Origin: Sinosporangium siamense | GTDB taxonomy: Bacteria; Actinomycetota; Actinomycetes; Streptosporangiales; Streptosporangiaceae | Direction: 5' to 3' | NCBI RefSeq assembly: GCF_016863435.1 | Contig: NZ_BOOW01000029.1 | Span: 1 to 64,000 of the forward strand | DNA: 64,000 nucleotides | Shown: piece after piece, positions 53,111 through 61,063 of the stretch | How the letters are laid out: each line of letters begins with the position of its first letter | Position numbering within the stretch: position 1 is the stretch's first letter | The notes under the pieces: model-generated | Told to the model about the DNA's origin: nothing | Database searches by the model: none | The model's input: the letters and a program-made list of their open reading frames with translations, nothing else | Position numbers and translations under genes: made by a program

Positions 53111-53440
53111 ATGAGTGAGCACGACATTGAGCACTCGCATGGGATGCACGTGGTCCATGACGGCCCGCGGCAGGCGCCGCCGTTGTTGCTCATCCACGGA
53201 TCGGGGGCCTCTGGCGGCTTCTGGGGCCCGGTGGTCCCGCCGCTGGCCGGCCGCCATCACGTCATCCGGGTCGACCTCCCGGGTTGTGGCCAGTCTCCGC
53301 CCGCGCCGCCGTACGACGTGCCTGTGCAGGCGGGCCGGGTGGCGGCGGTGCCGCCGCGACCGGTGACCGCCCGGGACGGTGCTCGCGTCGCGGACGGTCG
53401 CGGACGAGCGTGGGCGTGGCCAGGAGGTCCGGCTAGGTAG
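53111..53440 (+). pseudogene. Alpha/beta hydrolase, N-terminal 70 residues only
   Basis: The frame starts SEHDIEHSHGMHVVHDG, reaches the HG oxyanion motif in LLLIHGSGASGGFWGPVV and RVDLPGCGQS, all typical of the first third of an alpha/beta hydrolase, then loses similarity after PYDVPVQAGRV and ends in an Arg/Gly/Ala-rich tail. The nucleophile elbow, acid and His are missing. About 190 residues are lost; the next gene begins at 53534. Confidence 0.7.
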
Positions 53441-53492
53441 ACCCCCATCCGGACGAACAGAGTAGAGGGGGCGGGTCGGCGCGCCTTAATAT

Positions 53493-53516
53493 GTAAACGC
53501 ATCCGTTTGCGTTTAC
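53493..53516. promoter_or_regulatory. Palindromic operator GTAAACGCA-N6-TGCGTTTAC
   Basis: A perfect 9-6-9 inverted repeat lies 17 nt before the start of the metallo-beta-lactamase-fold gene and just before its ribosome site. The TetR gene at 55051 is translationally coupled to that gene and is the natural candidate to bind here, giving autoregulation of the operon. Confidence 0.7.
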
Positions 53517-53533
53517 GAAATGAGGTGGGCCGG

Positions 53534-55054
53534 ATGCTGAAGACCCTGGGCAAGGTCGCTCTGCTTGTCCTGGCCGTGCTGGTGGCCGGTGCCTGGCTTG
53601 TCGTGCTGAGGCTCAAGAATGTCCCCCTGCCGCTGCTCGTCGGCTACGGGCTGCTGCTGCTCGGCCTCGTCGCCGGGCTGCTCTGGCCGGGGAGGTTCAC
53701 ACGCGCCCGCGTGCTGCTCTTCGCCGGCGCGCCCGCCGCGCTCGCCACGCTTGGGATCTACTTCGCCGTCGTCTTCTACATCTCCGACACCCCCGTGCTC
53801 ATCGGCCTGGCAGCCGCCACCGCGCTCGCCTCGGCGGGAGCCGCGCGGCTGCGTGCCGCGCGGCGGCCGGCCGGGGCGGCCAAGGCCGGGCACTCCAGGC
53901 GGGCGGTTCTGCTGGCCGGGGCCGGGGTCGCGCTCGGGGCGGTGAGTGTGGTGTCGGCCGGGCAGGTCGAGCGGCGGCGCGCGGCGCTGGCCGAGCAAGG
54001 CCGGGGCGCGCGGGAGGAAGCCCTGCGGGCGCCGGGGGCGCGGCGGCGGGTCACCGACGGCGCGGTGCGTGTGTTCCCGATCCACACCGGTGACACCATC
54101 GTCACCTACGGCCAGTTCTACGGTGGCCTCGACGGCTGGGAAGGTGGGTCCGGTTATCTACGCACACTGCTGGACAAGGCGGAAATCGCGGTGCCGGTCT
54201 ACGCCTACCTGATCGACCACCCCAGGCACGGCACGATGATGGTGGACAGCGGTGTCAACTGGGAGCAGGCGCACGATCACGACGGCTACTACAACCACAA
54301 CGCCATGGTGTCGCGGCTGCTCTCCCAGCGTGACGAATACAGGATGGCCCCCGGACAGGACCTGCGTGTGCAGGTGGCCCGGCTCGGCTACGACATAAAG
54401 GACATCACTACTGTGTTCCTCACCCACGTGCACGACGACCACGCGGGGGGTCTGCGGCACCTGCCGCAGGCGAAGGTGGTCATGGATCGGCACGACTGGG
54501 ACGGCGGCGTGCTCTATCCGCACTCGTTCGACCTGGTCAAGGACAACCTCGACTTCCCCCGATTCGACTCGGGCACCTATTCCTCCTTCGCCCAGAGCAA
54601 GGACTACTTCGGCGACGGCAGCGTCATGCTGCTCCCCACCCCCGGCCACTCCCCGGGGCACCTGTGCGTCGCACTGCGCATGGACGGCGGAAGCGCGCTT
54701 TTCATAGGAGACACCCTCTACACGCTGCCCCACCTGGCGAGCGGGCAGGTGCGGCAGATGACCATCGGCGGCGAGGACACCGCGCGCCAACTCGACGCCG
54801 CCCGCCGCATCCAGGCCCACCTGCGCGCCGAGCCCGCCGCCGCGCCGCTGTTCGCCCACGACAACACGCCCTACCAGGCCGGCGTGGTCTCCTCCGTACT
54901 CTCCTCGGGGCTGCCGGGAGCGGACGGGTTCCAGCGGATGCGCCGGCACATGGACACCGTGCTGACGCCGTCGTACGAGCTGCGTCCCGGCCACGCGCCG
55001 TCTTACATCCCGGCTGCGGCGGGGGCGGGCGCCGGGCGGGTGGAGTTCCGGTGA
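53534..55054 (+). CDS. Membrane-anchored metallo-beta-lactamase-fold hydrolase
   Basis: A 506-residue protein. It has four hydrophobic helices in the first 110 residues (VALLVLAVLVAGAWLVVL and later ones), then a Tat-like HSRRAVLLAGAGVALGAVS segment near residue 120-140, then the MBL domain: FLTHVHDDHAGG (HxHxDH, about residue 298), PGHSPGHLCV (third His) and FIGDTLY (bridging Asp). The metal ligands are complete. The best match in style is lactonase/AttM-type. It is in an operon with a TetR gene that overlaps by 4 nt, and has a palindromic operator upstream. Confidence 0.88.
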   Translation: MLKTLGKVALLVLAVLVAGAWLVVLRLKNVPLPLLVGYGLLLLGLVAGLLWPGRFTRARVLLFAGAPAALATLGIYFAVVFYISDTPVLIGLAAATALASAGAARLRAARRPAGAAKAGHSRRAVLLAGAGVALGAVSVVSAGQVERRRAALAEQGRGAREEALRAPGARRRVTDGAVRVFPIHTGDTIVTYGQFYGGLDGWEGGSGYLRTLLDKAEIAVPVYAYLIDHPRHGTMMVDSGVNWEQAHDHDGYYNHNAMVSRLLSQRDEYRMAPGQDLRVQVARLGYDIKDITTVFLTHVHDDHAGGLRHLPQAKVVMDRHDWDGGVLYPHSFDLVKDNLDFPRFDSGTYSSFAQSKDYFGDGSVMLLPTPGHSPGHLCVALRMDGGSALFIGDTLYTLPHLASGQVRQMTIGGEDTARQLDAARRIQAHLRAEPAAAPLFAHDNTPYQAGVVSSVLSSGLPGADGFQRMRRHMDTVLTPSYELRPGHAPSYIPAAAGAGAGRVEFR

Positions 55055-55632
55055 CGGGGCGCACCCGCGGCAGGCCGCGCGATCCCGGGGCCGACGGGCA
55101 GATCATGAAGGCCGCGCTGGAGTTGTTCACCGAGCGCGGCCTTGAGGGCGCGAACTTCGAGCAGATCGCCAAACGCGCGGGCGTGGCCAAGGTGACGATC
55201 TACCGGCGCTGGTCGTCGAAGGAGGAGCTGCTCGTCCAGGCCATCGAACAGGCGCGTACGGTGCCCCACGAGGCGGAGGTGTGGGCCGGGGCCGAGGCGC
55301 CCGCCGAGGAGCTGATGGACTCGTGGGTGGCGACGTTCGGCGACGCGCGCTTCCGGGCGGTGCTCGCGCAGCTCGTCGGCTCCAGCGTCACCCACCCGGC
55401 GCTGCTTGCGACCTACCGCGAACGGTTCATCGCGCCCCGGCGCGCGCTGATCCGCGCCGCGCTCGCCCGCGCCGGGCACGAGGGCGACCTCGACACGGTG
55501 ATCGACATGGTGGTGGGCGCGGCGATGTACCGCATGCTCATCGACCCCGGCTCGTTCGACGACCCCGCGGAGGTCCGCCGCTATCTGCAGGCCGTCATCG
55601 GGCAGGCAGGCCGCCTGCTGCCGCCTGAGTGA
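55051..55632 (+). CDS. TetR-family transcriptional regulator
   Basis: A 193-residue regulator: RGRPRDPGADGQIMKAALEL, NFEQIAKRAGVAKVTIYRRW and SSKEELLVQAIEQ give the HTH; the rest is a TetR_C_16-like ligand domain (RFRAVLAQLVGSSVTHPALL, YRERFIAPRRALI). GTG start overlaps the stop of the MBL gene (GTGA). Its 3' end overlaps the convergent ABC exporter by 38 nt. Confidence 0.93.
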   Translation: MTGRTRGRPRDPGADGQIMKAALELFTERGLEGANFEQIAKRAGVAKVTIYRRWSSKEELLVQAIEQARTVPHEAEVWAGAEAPAEELMDSWVATFGDARFRAVLAQLVGSSVTHPALLATYRERFIAPRRALIRAALARAGHEGDLDTVIDMVVGAAMYRMLIDPGSFDDPAEVRRYLQAVIGQAGRLLPPE

Positions 55633-57277
55633 CGCCGTCGCGATCCGCGTTCCAGAAGCCGGCGTAGCGGCCACCGCGGCGTAGCAACTCGTCGTGGCCG
55701 CCCTCCTCCACGATGCGGTAGCCGTCCAGGAAGGCGATGCGGTCGGCGCGTCGCACGGTCCGCAGCCGGTGCGCGACCATGACCACGGTCCGGCCCGCCG
55801 TCAGGCGCTCGATGCCCTGGTGGACTGCCGCTTCGTTCACCGGGTCGAGCGCGGAGGTCACCTCGTCCAGCAGGACGACGGGCGCGTCCTTCAGCAGCGC
55901 GCGGGCGATCGAGACGCGCTGACGCTCCCCGCCCGACAGCAGCGCGCCGCCCTCGCCGACGTTCGCGGCCCATCCGCCGGGCAGCCGCTCGACCACCTCG
56001 TCCAGCCGGGCGGCGCGCGCCGCCGCCCGCACCTCGGCGTCGCCGGCGCCGGGACGGCCGAGGCGCACGTTCTCCTCGATTGTGCCGTCGAAGAGGTAGA
56101 CGTCCTGGAAGACGATCGCGATCCGCTCCGTGAGCACCTCGCTGCTGATCGCGCGCACGTCCACGCCGCCCACGCGCACCGCGCCGCCGTCCACGTCGTG
56201 GAACCGGGCGAGTAGCTGCAGCAACGTGCTCTTTCCCGCACCGGACGGTCCGACCACGGCGAGCGTCTGCCCTTCCGGCACGGACAACGACAGGTCCTGA
56301 AGCACGGTGCGGTCGCCGTGCCGGAAGGTGACGGACTCGAACCTCAGGTCGTGGTGTTCCGGCCGGACCGGTTCACGGGGTTCCGGCAGCGGCCGGGTGC
56401 GCAGCAGAGTGTCGAGCCGTGCCAGTTCGGCGTTCGCGATGCGAAGCTGACCGCCGATGTCCGACAGCGACAGCAGCGGATCGGCGCAGCGGGCGGCGAG
56501 CACCAGGATCGTCAGCACCTCCGCCGCTCCGATGTCCCCGCCGAGCGCGAGGTAGGCCCCGAGGACCAGCAGTCCGGTGAACACCGCCTGCCCCGCGAGG
56601 GTCAGGCCCACCGCCCCGGGCAGCGTCGCGAGCACCGTACGGCGGGAGGCCCTCCGAGCCTCCAGCAGCGAGTCGTCGAGCAACCGGAAGCATTCGCCGG
56701 TCCTGCCGCCGGCCCGCAGCACCGGCTGGGCCTGGAGATATTCGACGACTCGGCCGCCGGCCTCCTTGTCGCGTTCGTGACGCTCGGCGTCCGCAGCCGC
56801 CGTCGCGCGTCCCGTCCAGATCTGGATCGCCGCCACGACCGGTGCGGCGGCCAGCGTGGCCAGCCCCATCCGCCGGTCGAAGGCGAACATGACCACCACG
56901 ATCGTCAGCGGCGTCACGCAGGCGGAGACGAACGGCGCCAGCAAATGCGCGATCACGCTCATCGCCTGCATGACGCCGCGACCGGCCAGGACCGACACCT
57001 CGCCGACACGGCTTGTGCCGTACCACCCGAGGGGCAGCCAGGCCAGGTGATCGCCGAGGCGGCGATAGATGCCGCGCAACAGCGTGGTCCCGACCCGGAA
57101 ACCGGACAGGTCGCTGACATAGCGGAGTACGGCATAAGCCGCGACCGCCGCCCCAAACGCGGTCAGCCACGGCCACACATCCGCGGGTGTGCCGCCGAAC
57201 AGCGCCCGCAGCACCGGCACCAGCAGGGCATAGGACAGGCCTTCTAGGGGTCTCGGTAGCAACGAAGAATTTTCCAA
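55595..57277 (-). CDS. ABC exporter (fused membrane and ATPase domains), 5' end replaced by transposon
   Basis: A 560-residue half-transporter. Membrane domain: LSYALLVPVLRALFGG, VVVMFAFDRRMGLATL, VFTGLLVLGAYLAL. ATPase: Walker A GPSGAGKSTLLQLL, Q-loop IVFQDVYLFDG, signature LLSGGERQRVSIARAL, Walker B VVLLDEVTSALDP, H-loop MVAHRLRTV. The sequence resembles siderophore exporters of the IrtA/IrtB type, which come in pairs. The first ten residues (ENSSLLPRP) are encoded by the inverted repeat of the Tn3-type element at 57247; about 30 native N-terminal residues and the promoter are gone, as is the partner gene. Probably not expressed. Confidence 0.85.
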   Translation of the reverse strand: MENSSLLPRPLEGLSYALLVPVLRALFGGTPADVWPWLTAFGAAVAAYAVLRYVSDLSGFRVGTTLLRGIYRRLGDHLAWLPLGWYGTSRVGEVSVLAGRGVMQAMSVIAHLLAPFVSACVTPLTIVVVMFAFDRRMGLATLAAAPVVAAIQIWTGRATAAADAERHERDKEAGGRVVEYLQAQPVLRAGGRTGECFRLLDDSLLEARRASRRTVLATLPGAVGLTLAGQAVFTGLLVLGAYLALGGDIGAAEVLTILVLAARCADPLLSLSDIGGQLRIANAELARLDTLLRTRPLPEPREPVRPEHHDLRFESVTFRHGDRTVLQDLSLSVPEGQTLAVVGPSGAGKSTLLQLLARFHDVDGGAVRVGGVDVRAISSEVLTERIAIVFQDVYLFDGTIEENVRLGRPGAGDAEVRAAARAARLDEVVERLPGGWAANVGEGGALLSGGERQRVSIARALLKDAPVVLLDEVTSALDPVNEAAVHQGIERLTAGRTVVMVAHRLRTVRRADRIAFLDGYRIVEEGGHDELLRRGGRYAGFWNADRDGVTQAAAGGLPAR

Positions 57278-57284
57278 CGAAATA
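57247..57284 (+). repeat. Terminal inverted repeat of the Tn3-family element (left end)
   Basis: The 38 bp starting GGGGTCTCGGTAGCAACG have the GGGGTC start typical of Tn3-family ends. The ABC exporter gene homology stops exactly here, which places the outer edge at 57247. No matching end was found elsewhere in the window. Confidence 0.65.
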
Positions 57285-57454
57285 CCATCTGACCTGCGAT
57301 AATTGGTGCATTTGACGGGTTAGTGATCACTGCCGCTACGTTCGTTCCGCTTTCATCCGGTACGGCAGGTAGAGGTGGTGCGTTGTCCGAGAGGATGTTC
57401 TCTGAGGAGTAGCTGGAGCAGCTGCGTTCATTTCCGGAGATCACCAGCGATGAG

Positions 57455-60424
57455 TTGATCCGGTATTTCACTCCCACAGCGGCGGACGTGGCGTTCGTCG
57501 ACCCGGGGCGCGGCCGGGGCCCGGTCGACCGGCTGGGCATGCTGGTCCAGCTGTGCACGCTGCCCTGGCTAGGGTTCGTGCCCGATGACGTCACCTCGGC
57601 CCCGCCGGCGGTGGTCGCACGCCTTGCCGAGCGGCTCGGGGTGGCCCCGGCCGCGCTGCGGTTGTACGGCAAGCGGGAGCAGACCCGCTCCGACCACCTG
57701 GCCCAGGTCGCCAGGTACCTGGAGTGGAAGACCGTCCCGGCGGGAAGCCCCGCTATGAAGGAGCTGGAGCAGTTCCTGCTGGACCGGGCGATGGAGCACG
57801 ACTCGCCGACGCTGTTGTTCAACCTGGCGCGCGAGTACCTGATGGCCGCCAAGGTGATCCGTCCGGGTGCGCTCACCCTGGCCAAGATGGTCGGCACCGC
57901 CCGCCGCGCCGCCGGCGAGCTCACCTCGCAGACGGTGGCGCACCTGCAGACCGATGAGCTGCGCGCGGATCTGGAGCGGATGCTGGTGGTGGACGCCGGG
58001 CTGGGGATGACCCGGCTGGAGTGGCTGGTGCGCCCGGCCCGGGACGCCTCGGCGGCCTCGGTGAAGACCTCGATCGACAAGCTGCTGTGGCTGCGCGGGG
58101 TGGACGCCCACCGGATGGACTTGTCCATGCTGCCCAACGAGCGGCGCCGGTTCCTGGCCCAGGTGGCGCGTCGTTCCACCAGCCAGGGGCTGGAGCGGCG
58201 AAAAGACCGCAAGTTCCCGATCCTGCTGGCCTTCCTGGCCCAGGCTGCGGTGGATCAGCTGGACGAGGTGGTCGCCCTGTTCGACCAGGCCGTCAGCGCG
58301 CGGGAGTCGCGGGCCAAGGCCAAGACCGATGAGGCGCTGGTCGAGCGGGCCAAGAAGGGCGAGGCCCGGCAGCTGGTGATGGAGCTGATCCTGCCGGTGC
58401 TCGCGGATCCGTCGATCCCGGACGAGCGGGTGGGAGGGCTGCTGCGGGAGCGGATCGGCATGCGGCGGCTGCGGGAGATCACCGCCGATGCGTGGAATCC
58501 GCTGCCCAGGGACCACGGCCGGCTCTCAGAGCTGGAGTCCTCCTACACCTACCTGCGCCAGTTCACCCCGAACGTGCTGGCCGCGATCGACTTCCAGGGC
58601 GGGCCGGGCATCGGCGGGCTGATGGAGGCCGTGGCCGTCCTGCAGGGGATGAACCGGCTGGGCAGCCGCAAGGTGCCCGCGGGCGCGCCGACCGGCTTCG
58701 TACCCGCCCGGTACGCCGACTACCTGGACAAGGCCCGCAAGTCCGAGCAGGACACGGCGTTCCGGCACTACTGGGAGCTGTGCGTGATCTTGTGCCTGCG
58801 GGACGGGCTGCGCAGCGGGGACGTGTTCGTGCCCGGCTCCCGCCGCTACGCCGACCCGGCCACCTACCTGTACACCCCCGAGCAGTGGGCACCGCGTCAG
58901 GCAGACTACTGCCGCCTGGTGGGCAAGCCGTCCGATCCGGCCGAGGCGATCGAGCAGGGCAGGCACGAGATGCACGAGGCGCTGACCCAGCTCGAGCAGC
59001 CCCTCGCGCAGGCCTCGCCCGGCGATGCGGGCTCGGTGCGCCTCGATGAGCACGAACACCTGGTGGTGCCGCCGCTGTCGGCCGAGGACGTGCCCTCCGA
59101 GGCCAAGGCGCTGCGGGACGAGCTGGCCGGGATGCTGCCGTTCGCGCCGATCGCCTCGCTGCTGATCGAGCTGGACACCCGCACCCGCTTCCTGGACTGC
59201 TTCACCCACGCCGGCGGGCGCAAGCTGGCCACGACCAGCGAGACCAAGCGCAACGTCTTGGCCGTGCTCATCGCACTGGCCACCAACCTGGGACTGGCCC
59301 GCATGTCGGAGGCCTGCGGCGTCTCCTACGACGTGCTGGCCTGGACGATGGAGTGGTACGTCCGTGAGGAGACGCTGCGCGAGGCCAACACGCGCATCGT
59401 CAACCACCACTACGGCCTGGAGCTGGCCAAAGTGTTCGGCGGCGGCACCATGAGCTCCTCCGACGGGCAGCGCTTCCCCGTCCGCGGCAGGAGCACGACC
59501 GCCCGCACCATGGTCGTCCACGGCGGTCAGGTGCTGTCCACCTACACCCACGTCTCCGACCAGTGGTCCACCTACGGCACGAAGGTCATCGTGCCGACCG
59601 CGCGGGAGGCGCACTTCGTCCTGGACGACTTCCTCGGCAACGCCACCGATCTGCCGGTCGATGAGCACGCGACCGACACCCACGGCGCCACGCTGATCAA
59701 CTTTGCCCTGTTCGACCTGGTGGGCAAGGCCCTCACTCCGCGGATGCGGGACCTGACCCGCATCACCCTGGTGCGTGACGGTACCCCGGCCGAGACCGCC
59801 AGACGCTACCCGCACGCCGGGCCGCTGCTGGCCGCGCGCTGGAATGAGGACCTCGTCGCCGCCTGCTGGCCGGACCTGCTGCGGATGGCCGGATCGCTGA
59901 AGTACGGCCAGGCCACCGCCTCGCTGATCGTCGGCAAGTGGTCGGCCGCCTCCCGGCAGAACACCCTGGCCGCCGCGCTGAAGGAGTGGGGCATGCTGCG
60001 CAGGACCGTGCACCTGGCGAAGTACCTGGCCGACCCGGCCTTCAGGCGGAAGATCTCCCGCCAGCTGAACAGGGGGGAGAGCCTGCACGCGCTGCGCCGC
60101 GACCTGCACTACGCCCAGCAGGGCGCCGTCACCCGCCCGCATCTGGAGCAGCAGACCGAGCAGGCCTGGTGCCTGACCGTGCTGACCAACGCCGTGGTCG
60201 CCTGGACGACGGAGTACTACTCCAGGGCGGTGACAGAGCTGCGCTGCCAGGGCAGGGAGGTGCCCGACGAGCTGCTGTCGCACATCTCGCCCGGGCGCAG
60301 CGACAACGTCAACTTCTTCGGCGTCATCAACGTCGACGTCGATGCTGAGCTGGCCAAGCTCGGCACCGGCGGATGGCGGCCGCTGCGGCCCGCGCAGTTG
60401 CGCGAGCTGGGGCTGACGCCGTGA
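57455..60424 (+). CDS. tnpA: Tn3-family transposase TnpA (amber codon near its 5' end)
   Basis: A 989-residue frame. The N-terminal DUF4158 domain is followed by the DDE domain: first Asp in MSSSDGQRFPVRG (about 669), second Asp in EHATDTHGATLINFALF (about 745), Glu in AWTTEYYSRAV (about 920). The C-terminus FFGVINVDVDAELAKLG ... WRPLRPAQ is typical. The open frame starts at TTG 57455, but homologous-looking sequence extends upstream to ATG 57395 (FSEE then LEQLRSFPEITSDELI), interrupted by an in-frame TAG at 57410 where CAG would be expected. Either an internal start, readthrough or inactivation must apply. Confidence 0.92.
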   Translation: MIRYFTPTAADVAFVDPGRGRGPVDRLGMLVQLCTLPWLGFVPDDVTSAPPAVVARLAERLGVAPAALRLYGKREQTRSDHLAQVARYLEWKTVPAGSPAMKELEQFLLDRAMEHDSPTLLFNLAREYLMAAKVIRPGALTLAKMVGTARRAAGELTSQTVAHLQTDELRADLERMLVVDAGLGMTRLEWLVRPARDASAASVKTSIDKLLWLRGVDAHRMDLSMLPNERRRFLAQVARRSTSQGLERRKDRKFPILLAFLAQAAVDQLDEVVALFDQAVSARESRAKAKTDEALVERAKKGEARQLVMELILPVLADPSIPDERVGGLLRERIGMRRLREITADAWNPLPRDHGRLSELESSYTYLRQFTPNVLAAIDFQGGPGIGGLMEAVAVLQGMNRLGSRKVPAGAPTGFVPARYADYLDKARKSEQDTAFRHYWELCVILCLRDGLRSGDVFVPGSRRYADPATYLYTPEQWAPRQADYCRLVGKPSDPAEAIEQGRHEMHEALTQLEQPLAQASPGDAGSVRLDEHEHLVVPPLSAEDVPSEAKALRDELAGMLPFAPIASLLIELDTRTRFLDCFTHAGGRKLATTSETKRNVLAVLIALATNLGLARMSEACGVSYDVLAWTMEWYVREETLREANTRIVNHHYGLELAKVFGGGTMSSSDGQRFPVRGRSTTARTMVVHGGQVLSTYTHVSDQWSTYGTKVIVPTAREAHFVLDDFLGNATDLPVDEHATDTHGATLINFALFDLVGKALTPRMRDLTRITLVRDGTPAETARRYPHAGPLLAARWNEDLVAACWPDLLRMAGSLKYGQATASLIVGKWSAASRQNTLAAALKEWGMLRRTVHLAKYLADPAFRRKISRQLNRGESLHALRRDLHYAQQGAVTRPHLEQQTEQAWCLTVLTNAVVAWTTEYYSRAVTELRCQGREVPDELLSHISPGRSDNVNFFGVINVDVDAELAKLGTGGWRPLRPAQLRELGLTP

Positions 60425-60460
60425 GCACCCCTGCCCGTGCCGGCTGGGAGGAGCCGGGGG

Positions 60461-60493
60461 GTGACGGACCGCGCACAGGGGGCGGTCCGCCAC
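60461..60493. terminator. Hairpin after tnpA
   Basis: GTGACGGACCGC (60461-60472) pairs with GCGGTCCGCCAC (60482-60493) with one mismatch around a 9-nt loop. It lies 37 nt after the tnpA stop and before the convergent unknown gene, so it may stop transcription from both sides. Confidence 0.6.
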
Positions 60494-60512
60494 GCTGCCG
60501 ACAGCGCGCCGG

Positions 60513-60905
60513 TCAGCAGATGCCCGGCGCCGACCGCGAGTGGACCAGCACCATCGCGGCCTGCCCCTCGGCGGCGGGGCAGAAGGTGAACCCGAACCCG
60601 GCGGCCATCAGGATGTCGGTGATCGCGCTGAGCATGGCCGTCTCGATCCGGCGGCCAAACAGCACCCGCGGATGCTCGGGATGGCTCGGATGGTCGGCCC
60701 CGTCCGGGCGGGACAGCAGGAACAGCTCGTCGGCCGCCTCGTAGCGGACCTCCACCTTGTCCCCGTGCCCGACCAGCCGGTAGCCGGAGCGTTCCCGGCT
60801 GCTCTGCGGTTCGCCGTCCTCGTCCACGCCGTCCAGTCCGGCCGCGTCCAGCACGCACCACACGTTGGTGGCCAGGTCCTTGCCCGCCGGGGTGCAGAAT
60901 CCCAT
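60513..60905 (-). CDS. Hypothetical protein inside the Tn3-family element
   Basis: A 130-residue protein: GFCTPAGKDLATNVWCVLD near the N-terminus, YRLVGHGDKVEVRYEAADEL in the middle, and AAGFGFTFCPAAEGQAAMVL near the C-terminus. No signal peptide. A GTG at 60962, inside the recombinase site, would extend it by 19 residues. Convergent with tnpA and divergent from tnpI. Family not recognised; probably cargo or an accessory of the element. Confidence 0.6.
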   Translation of the reverse strand: MGFCTPAGKDLATNVWCVLDAAGLDGVDEDGEPQSSRERSGYRLVGHGDKVEVRYEAADELFLLSRPDGADHPSHPEHPRVLFGRRIETAMLSAITDILMAAGFGFTFCPAAEGQAAMVLVHSRSAPGIC

Positions 60906-60930
60906 GCCGGTCACGGTAGCCGCCCAGTGG

Positions 60931-61043
60931 CGATGTGACACAGAACTTGGATTATCTGTCACACTGGCCCTCGTCGGATCATGTCCGCACAGCTCGGCGT
61001 TCGCCGCCGTGAGAGCGACTCGACAACATTATGTGTCACATCG
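60931..61043. other. Candidate TnpI resolution site (repeated CGATGTGACACA motifs)
   Basis: CGATGTGACACA at 60931-60942 recurs inverted at 61032-61043 (TGTGTCACATCG), and a third related copy, inverted, is at 60954-60963 (ATCTGTCACA). The close pair (TGTGACA / TGTCACA, 60934-60963) looks like a crossover core and the distant copy like an accessory site. The total length of 113 bp and position directly before tnpI recall the internal resolution site of Tn4430. Confidence 0.6.
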
Positions 61044-61063
61044 TCCGTCGGGAGGGACGCCCC

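Noticed and set aside
52754-53260. Minus-strand frames in the gap after the MerR gene
   Set aside because: No family, no ribosome site; they also run through the coding strand of the hydrolase relic.
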